A stretch of 10,559 nt of DNA from JAJRRH01 sp047638815 (lineage in GTDB: Bacteria; Bacteroidota; Bacteroidia; Flavobacteriales_D; JABDKJ01). This document shows positions 6,094-10,559 of the stretch, one piece after another. How positions within the stretch are numbered: the stretch's first letter is position 1; each line of letters opens with the position of its first letter. Below the pieces are notes generated by a model. That model was not told the DNA's origin, ran no database searches, and saw only the letters and a list, made by a program, of their open reading frames with translations. Location: contig JBLIMR010000069.1 in assembly GCA_047638815.1 (NCBI GenBank), forward strand, positions 1 through 10,559, given 5' to 3'. The translations under genes were made by a program, and so were the position numbers.

Positions 6094-6909
6094 ATGGAGG
6101 AGTTAAAGAAAATAATAGCATCCGCTTGGGACAACAGAGTGTTGCTAAAGTCTGAAGATACTCAGGAAGCGATACGGAAAGTCATTGCTCTTCTAGATTC
6201 TGGTGATCTAAGAGTGGCAGAGCCAAAAGGTGATGGATGGCAAGTGAATGATTGGGTGAAAAAAGCTGTGATCATGTACTTTCCGATACAGAAAATGGAA
6301 ACGATAGAAGTGGGACCATTTGAATTTCATGATAAAATGGCTTTAAAAAAGAATTACGCTGAGCAAGGAGTTAGGGTTGTTCCTCATGCAATTGCTAGGT
6401 ACGGGGCATATTTGGCTAAAGGAGTTATTATGATGCCTTCCTATGTGAATATTGGCGCTTATGTCGATGGTGGAACAATGGTTGATACATGGGCTACAGT
6501 AGGTTCATGCGCTCAAATAGGAAAAAACGTGCATCTCAGTGGAGGTGTCGGAATTGGAGGGGTGCTGGAGCCTATACAAGCTGCACCAGTTATTATTGAA
6601 GACGATTGTTTTGTTGGGTCTCGATGTATTATTGTCGAAGGAGTTCACATAAAGAAGGAAGCAGTTATTGGAGCGGGGGTTGTCTTAACTCAAAGCACGA
6701 AGATAATTGACGTGACAGGAGATGAGCCAGTAGAATTTACAGGAGTAATTCCCGAAAGATCGGTTGTCATTCCTGGAACTCGAACGAAAAAATTTCCATC
6801 TGGAGAATATCAAATTCCTGCTGCATTGATTATTGGAAAACGAAAAGAGAGTACAGACAAGAAGACATCTTTGAATGAATCTTTACGTGAAAACAATGTT
6901 GCAGTTTAA
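6094..6909 (+). CDS. dapD: 2,3,4,5-tetrahydropyridine-2,6-dicarboxylate N-succinyltransferase
   Basis: This enzyme succinylates L-2-amino-6-oxopimelate (from tetrahydrodipicolinate) with succinyl-CoA, in the succinylase branch to meso-diaminopimelate and lysine. Meso-diaminopimelate supplies the peptidoglycan cross-link and lysine the proteins. The 271 residues have the full DapD layout. A helical N-domain covers about 1-95 (WQVNDWVKKAVIMYF at 49-63). A left-handed beta-helix of hexapeptide repeats covers about 100-230, with the hallmark MPSYVNIGAYVDGGTMVD (114-131) and the trimer core around LSGGVGIGGVLEP (148-160). The C-terminal cap is PAALIIGKR (242-250). The length is that of the short Proteobacteria/Bacteroidota type. 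The ATG fits the family start (MEELKKIIASAWDNR) and follows a consensus -7 box. The glycosyltransferase frame begins 21 bases after the stop, in the same reading frame, so the two are probably co-transcribed. Confidence 0.97.
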   Translation: MEELKKIIASAWDNRVLLKSEDTQEAIRKVIALLDSGDLRVAEPKGDGWQVNDWVKKAVIMYFPIQKMETIEVGPFEFHDKMALKKNYAEQGVRVVPHAIARYGAYLAKGVIMMPSYVNIGAYVDGGTMVDTWATVGSCAQIGKNVHLSGGVGIGGVLEPIQAAPVIIEDDCFVGSRCIIVEGVHIKKEAVIGAGVVLTQSTKIIDVTGDEPVEFTGVIPERSVVIPGTRTKKFPSGEYQIPAALIIGKRKESTDKKTSLNESLRENNVAV

Positions 6910-6930
6910 TATTCCAATAATTTAAGTTCT

Positions 6931-7905
6931 CTGAAGAAAATTCTCATCATACAAACAGCCTTTATTGGCGATGTCATATTGGCGACTGCGATCCTTGAAA
7001 AGTTGCATGAGCATAATGCCGGTATGACCGTTGATTTGTTGGTGAGAAAAGGCAATGAAAGCTTAGTGAAAGATCATCCCAAACTCAATGAAATTCTTAT
7101 TTGGGATAAGAATAATGGGAAGTACAAAGCATTGCGAAATGTGCTTAAAGTTATCAGAAAAAACAGGTACGAAGCGGTTGTTAACTTACAACGATTTGGA
7201 TCCACCGGCATGTTGACGGCTTTTTCAAAGGCGAAGTATAAGGTTGGATTTGATAAAAATCCTTTCTCATTTTTATTTACGCATAAAGTTAAACATGAGA
7301 TGAACGGAATCCATGAAGTGGACAGAAACTTAAGTTTATTGTCCTTCATGGGTATTGAAGGTGGGGCTCGTCCCAAACTATATCCGTCCGAATTAACAAA
7401 GGAAAAAGTAAGAGCATATAAAAGTGAGCCATTTGTTTGTATGGCACCTAGCTCTGTATGGTACACTAAACAATGGCCATGGGAAAAATGGGTTGAACTG
7501 ATCCAAGAAACTAAAGAAGCCAAAATATATCTATTGGGTGCGCCAGATGATTTTGAGTATTGTGAAAATATAAGATTGAAAAGTGGGGTGTCTGAAGTGC
7601 ACAATTTGGCTGGAAAGTTAAATCTTTTGCAGAGTGCAGCACTTATGGAAGATGCTAAAATGAACTTTGTAAATGACTCGGCACCCATGCATTTGGCCTC
7701 CGCAGTGAACGCACCTGTGACAGCGATATATTGCAGCACCATACCAAAGTTTGGTTTTGGGCCACTTTCGGATCAATCGAAGGTTGTTGAAACAGATGAG
7801 AAATTAGATTGCAGGCCTTGTGGATTGCATGGCTTTAAAGCCTGTCCAAAGGGTCATTTTAATTGTGCTAAAACAATATCAATTCAAAAAGTACTAGAAA
7901 GATGA
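6931..7905 (+). CDS. Glycosyltransferase family 9 (heptosyltransferase-like)
   Basis: A GT-B fold enzyme of the ADP-heptose:LPS heptosyltransferase family, expected to add a heptose or related sugar to the LPS inner core at the cytoplasmic face of the inner membrane. Numbering assumes a start at CTG 6931 (324 residues). That start gives the classic N-terminus KKILIIQTAFIGDVILATA (2-20), whose IGD is the acceptor-side hallmark. The donor-side domain shows APSSVWYTKQWPWEKW (172-187), then VNDSAPMHLASAVNAPVTAI (247-266), the family's D-S-x-P-x-H-L-A motif. A cysteine-rich C-terminus (Cys294, 297, 305, 312) is usual in Bacteroidota members. No ATG, GTG or TTG exists between the dapD stop and the conserved N-terminus. 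The first standard codon, TTG 6979, would cut off the first strand and the IGD motif, so CTG is preferred here. The gene ends in an ATGA overlap with the tsaC-like gene. Confidence 0.9.
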   Translation: MKKILIIQTAFIGDVILATAILEKLHEHNAGMTVDLLVRKGNESLVKDHPKLNEILIWDKNNGKYKALRNVLKVIRKNRYEAVVNLQRFGSTGMLTAFSKAKYKVGFDKNPFSFLFTHKVKHEMNGIHEVDRNLSLLSFMGIEGGARPKLYPSELTKEKVRAYKSEPFVCMAPSSVWYTKQWPWEKWVELIQETKEAKIYLLGAPDDFEYCENIRLKSGVSEVHNLAGKLNLLQSAALMEDAKMNFVNDSAPMHLASAVNAPVTAIYCSTIPKFGFGPLSDQSKVVETDEKLDCRPCGLHGFKACPKGHFNCAKTISIQKVLER

Positions 7906-8468
7906 ATCCAGATAAAATGAGAAAAGCCTCGGACGTTCTGAAAGAAGGGGGCGTTCTACTTACTGCAACGGACACCCTCTGGGGATTGTCTTGTGATGCC
8001 TCCAATGAAAAAGCAGTTGAGCGCATAAAGGAGATAAAAGGTAGGGTAGAAGGCCAATCTTTCATTTTGTTGGTGAATAGTGATTCCATGTTGGAGAGAT
8101 ACGTCAACGAGGTGCCGGACGTTGCATGGGATATTATCGACCAGTCAGTCCGACCAGTTACAATAATATATCCCCGGGGAATAAATTTACCTGATAGTAC
8201 ATTCCATAAGGATGGGACTGTGGCCATAAGAATTACAGATGATCCGGTGCTGATGAAGCTCATACAGTACACCAAGAAACCAATCGTTTCTACGTCTGCG
8301 AATGAGACGGGAAAACCTGCTCCAAAAAAGAGAGATGAAATAGCATCGACTATTTTGGAGTCCGTTGATTATGTTTTAGATTTGCCGGAAGTCAAATCAG
8401 GTAGTAAGAAAGCTTCTTCAATCCTAAAAATTGGCCTTAGAGGTGAGATCAAAATTATTAGAAAATAA
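7902..8468 (+). CDS. L-threonylcarbamoyladenylate synthase (TsaC/Sua5/YrdC family)
   Basis: It is predicted to make threonylcarbamoyl-AMP from threonine, bicarbonate and ATP, the first step of the t6A37 modification of tRNAs reading ANN codons. The 188 residues form a single YrdC domain of TsaC length, without the extra Sua5 domain. TDTLWGLSCDA (23-33) matches the family's P/T-TDT-x-GL strand. KGR (46-48) and the SAN of STSANETG (130-137) supply the four ligand residues seen in YrdC: Lys46, Arg48, Ser132 and Asn134. RPVTIIYP (84-91) is the core strand. The usual lysine four residues after the arginine is Gln52 here. The ATG overlaps the stop of the glycosyltransferase (ATGA), implying translational coupling, and the gene's end overlaps the CCA-adding enzyme. 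Paralogues in the YciO/YwlC group look alike, so I omit a symbol. Confidence 0.9.
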   Translation: MNPDKMRKASDVLKEGGVLLTATDTLWGLSCDASNEKAVERIKEIKGRVEGQSFILLVNSDSMLERYVNEVPDVAWDIIDQSVRPVTIIYPRGINLPDSTFHKDGTVAIRITDDPVLMKLIQYTKKPIVSTSANETGKPAPKKRDEIASTILESVDYVLDLPEVKSGSKKASSILKIGLRGEIKIIRK

Positions 8469-9882
8469 AAGAAAAACCATCAATGAAATCTTGGAATGGC
8501 CTGTAGTCAAAGTATTGGCTGAGGCAAGTCAAGAATTGGGTCGTGATAGCTATATCATCGGTGGGTTTGTGCGAGATATTTTTCTTGATAGACCTAGCAA
8601 GGATATTGATGTGGTGACTATTGGTAGTGGTATTGACTTGGCTAAAAGAGTGTCTAAAAAAATGGGTAATGCGCCATTGTCCGTATTCAAGAACTTTGGA
8701 ACTGCTATGGTGAAAACCGATACAGTAGAACTTGAGTTTGTTGGAGCGCGAAAAGAATCATACCGAAGAGAATCAAGGAAGCCAATCGTAGAAAATGGTA
8801 CGCTTAAAGACGATCAGGACAGAAGAGACTTTAGCATCAATGCGATGGCCATAAGTTTGAATAAAGAGAATTTTGGAGAAGTTTTGGATCCATTTGATGG
8901 CCTTTTGGATTTGGAGAATAGAATAATTCGAACACCACTTGATCCAGATATTACATACTCTGACGACCCTTTGCGAATGATGCGAGCCATAAGGTTTGCC
9001 ACTCAATTGGGTTTTGATATTGAGCCTGAGTCATTCAAATCCATAGAAAGAAACAAAGATCGATTAAAGATAGTTTCGCAGGAAAGAATAACAGACGAGT
9101 TGAATAAAATAATCATGGCGAAAAAGCCTTCTAAAGGCTTTCGTTTGATGCTTTATACAGGACTGCTGGATATTTTCTTCCCAGAGATGGGAAAACTGAA
9201 GGGGATAGAGAAAAGAAATGGATTGGCGCATAAGGACAATTTTTATCACACTTTGGAGGTCTTGGATAATGTCGCTGCTGTGTCGGATAAGTTATACTTG
9301 AGATGGGCTGCCATTCTGCATGATATTTCTAAGCCAGCCACCAAACGATTTGATGAGAAGATAGGATGGACCTTCCATGGTCATGACGACAAAGGGGCTC
9401 GCTTGGTTCCAAAACTATTTAGACGACTAAAACTTCCATTGGATAACAAGATGAAGTTTGTTCAAAAGCTGGTTGCATTGCATCTTAGACCTATTGCTCT
9501 GACCAAATCTGAGATTTCGGATTCGGCAGTTCGTAGAATGTTGTTTGATGCAGGGGAGGACATCGATGAGTTAATGATCCTTTGCCGTGCTGACATAACA
9601 TCGAAAAATGAAGCCAAAGTTAAGAGGTATCTAAAAAATTATGACAAAGTTCTTGAGCGCATTGTAATAGTGGAAGAGAAAGATAAACTCAGAAATTGGG
9701 AACCGCCAATAACCGGAGAGATGATTATGAAAACGTTTGATATAGGCCCATCCCGAGAGGTTGGTCAGATAAAAAACGCCATTCGCGAAGCCATTCTAGA
9801 TGGTGAAATCCCGAACACCGAGGAAGACGCTCGGAGATTCATGATGGCTCTAGCCGAGAAAATGGGATTAATTAAGGTTTAG
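8443..9882 (+). CDS. CCA-adding tRNA nucleotidyltransferase with HD domain
   Basis: It adds or repairs the 3' CCA end of tRNAs using CTP and ATP without a nucleic acid template. The class II nucleotidyltransferase head is clear. With the GTG start (479 residues), GGFVRD lies at 40-45, the metal-binding DID at 54-56 (KDIDVV), DRRDFSINAMA at 126-136 and DPLRMMRAIRFA at 175-186. A C-terminal HD domain follows (YHT at 268-270, LHD at 292-294, HGH at 312-314), typical of the Bacteroidota CCA/poly(A)-polymerase form, with possible phosphatase or phosphodiesterase activity. No in-frame ATG precedes the catalytic domain. GTG 8443 and TTG 8431 are both possible, each inside the 3' end of the tsaC-like gene (26- or 38-base overlap), suggesting coupled translation. 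I chose GTG as the stronger start codon. The protein is full-length and has no damaged motif. Confidence 0.95.
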   Translation: MRSKLLENKRKTINEILEWPVVKVLAEASQELGRDSYIIGGFVRDIFLDRPSKDIDVVTIGSGIDLAKRVSKKMGNAPLSVFKNFGTAMVKTDTVELEFVGARKESYRRESRKPIVENGTLKDDQDRRDFSINAMAISLNKENFGEVLDPFDGLLDLENRIIRTPLDPDITYSDDPLRMMRAIRFATQLGFDIEPESFKSIERNKDRLKIVSQERITDELNKIIMAKKPSKGFRLMLYTGLLDIFFPEMGKLKGIEKRNGLAHKDNFYHTLEVLDNVAAVSDKLYLRWAAILHDISKPATKRFDEKIGWTFHGHDDKGARLVPKLFRRLKLPLDNKMKFVQKLVALHLRPIALTKSEISDSAVRRMLFDAGEDIDELMILCRADITSKNEAKVKRYLKNYDKVLERIVIVEEKDKLRNWEPPITGEMIMKTFDIGPSREVGQIKNAIREAILDGEIPNTEEDARRFMMALAEKMGLIKV

Positions 9883-9918
9883 TTTTTCAACTTAATGGTT
9901 AAGAACTGTTGTAATTCA

Positions 9919-9953
9919 TTTGGTTCAATACGATACTTTTTTATTTAATTTTG
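9919..9953 (+). promoter_or_regulatory. Bacteroidota promoter of the pRiA4b ORF-3-like gene
   Basis: TTTG (9919-9922) and TAATTTTG (9946-9953) match both elements of the Bacteroidota housekeeping promoter (TTTG and TAnnTTTG). The 23-base spacer is at the long end of the accepted range. The -7 box ends 22 bases before the ATG at 9976. It is the best two-part promoter in the window and separates this gene from the upstream CCA-adding enzyme. Confidence 0.55.
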
Positions 9954-9975
9954 TACTACCAAATCTAAGTTAATC

Positions 9976-10539
9976 ATGTCAGTAGTTAGAATTAGAGTTC
10001 TTCTTGACGATTCCCAAATCGAAGCGTATAGAGATATTGATATTGCGATGGACGATCATTTCGAAACTTTGCATTATAAAATAATCGAATGCTTTGGTTT
10101 AAAGGGAGACCAGATGGCATCTTTTTATCAGAGCGATAATGATTGGAACAAGGGTGAAGAGATTCCTTTGATGAATATGGAAGAAGACGCCATGTCTATG
10201 CGTGACTTCATAATTAAGTCCAAAGCAGGGAAGAAGGGAGATCGATTTTTTTACATCTATGATTTTCTAACCATGTGGATATTCTATGTGGAAGTTATGG
10301 AAGAAAAGAAGGTTGAAAAAGATGTGTCATACCCTATAGTTTCTGAAGTGCATGGTCCAATGATAGATGAAGATAGTAGAAATGAAAATTCCGAAATGCC
10401 AGAAATGGAAGGTGTCTCTTCCGGAAAGCCAAAACGACCTGCGATAGAAGAGGAGTATCTCGATAATTATGGATTGGACGATGGTGAGGGAGATCCACTC
10501 GAGGGAGAATTCGAGGACATAGATGATTACGACTTTTAA
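9976..10539 (+). CDS. pRiA4b ORF-3-like domain protein with acidic tail
   Basis: A 187-residue protein. Its first 110 residues fit the plasmid pRiA4b ORF-3 / IS1096 passenger TnpR-like family: RIRVLLDDSQIEAYRDIDIA (5-24), FETLHYKIIECFGLKGDQMA (29-48), then FYQSDNDW (50-57) and the family's YDF strand in FFYIYDFLTMWIFYVEV (91-107). The molecular function of the family is unknown; the mobile-element name is historical, and nothing here looks like a transposon. Residues 155-187 are strikingly acidic (EEEYLDNYGLDDGEGD, EFEDIDDYDF) and probably disordered. I see no recombinase active-site motif. A two-part promoter lies upstream. The stop overlaps the ATG of the next gene by one base (TAATG), so the two are almost certainly translated together. 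Confidence 0.75.
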   Translation: MSVVRIRVLLDDSQIEAYRDIDIAMDDHFETLHYKIIECFGLKGDQMASFYQSDNDWNKGEEIPLMNMEEDAMSMRDFIIKSKAGKKGDRFFYIYDFLTMWIFYVEVMEEKKVEKDVSYPIVSEVHGPMIDEDSRNENSEMPEMEGVSSGKPKRPAIEEEYLDNYGLDDGEGDPLEGEFEDIDDYDF

Positions 10540-10559
10540 TGGATAATTCAACTCCGCTT
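10539..10559 (+). CDS. 5' end of a gene running off the window
   Basis: An ATG at 10539 shares its first base with the TAA stop of the preceding gene, and the frame stays open for seven codons (MDNSTPL) to the edge. The TAATG overlap is a classic coupled start. Seven residues cannot identify the product. From memory, miaA (tRNA dimethylallyltransferase) is a common neighbour here in related genomes, which would fit the tRNA genes upstream, but nothing in the visible bases proves it. Confidence 0.45.

Noticed and set aside
7074..7742. Long minus-strand frame (222 codons)
   Set aside because: It lies wholly antisense to the glycosyltransferase, whose motifs are clear; the antisense translation shows no recognisable domain.
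7868..8275. Minus-strand 135-codon frame
   Set aside because: It is antisense to the TsaC-like gene and has no coherent protein features.
9891..9903. Hairpin CTTAATGGTTAAG after the CCA-adding enzyme as a terminator
   Set aside because: The stem is only five A/T-rich pairs and no T-run follows it, so it is too weak to call.
9976..10539. Resolvase or transposon gene, as the family's TnpR-like name suggests
   Set aside because: There are no serine-recombinase motifs, inverted repeats or transposase nearby, and the neighbours are housekeeping genes.

Overview
The window looks like a stretch of core chromosome from an AT-rich member of the Bacteroidota, probably the Cytophagales, although the genus cannot be fixed from this sequence. 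Three things point there: TAnnTTTG-type -7 promoter boxes ahead of several genes, almost no Shine-Dalgarno sequences, and protein types typical of the phylum. There is no integrase, transposase, CRISPR array, tRNA or rRNA gene.

The left half (about 18-4505) runs on the minus strand. In transcription order it holds a GNAT acetyltransferase, a DinB-fold protein whose probable signal peptide has been cut off by one in-frame stop codon, an FkbM-type methyltransferase, and topB (DNA topoisomerase III with two C-terminal zinc ribbons). A 392-base divergent gap (4506-4897) separates this block from the plus-strand half. It is dominated by 26 octamers in perfect register, with a short inverted copy of the same sequence downstream.

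The right half is all plus strand. Two small hotdog-fold genes come first: a DUF4442 protein and a YdiI/MenI-like acyl-CoA thioesterase. An AT-rich, repeat-like intergenic stretch lies between them. Next come dapD (lysine/meso-diaminopimelate synthesis), a family 9 glycosyltransferase (heptosyltransferase-like), a TsaC/Sua5-type threonylcarbamoyl-AMP synthase, and a CCA-adding tRNA nucleotidyltransferase. The last three are tightly packed or overlapping and probably co-transcribed. After a promoter-bearing gap comes a pRiA4b ORF-3-like protein with a very acidic tail. Its stop codon overlaps the start of another gene that runs off the right edge.

Most of the window is housekeeping: peptidoglycan precursor and LPS synthesis, tRNA maturation and DNA topology. 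I found no convincing new multi-gene system. The points worth a second look are local: the octamer array and its inverted partner, the stop codon between signal peptide and DinB domain, the glycosyltransferase whose conserved N-terminus is reachable only from a CTG codon, and a Lys-to-Gln change next to the substrate motif of the TsaC-like protein.
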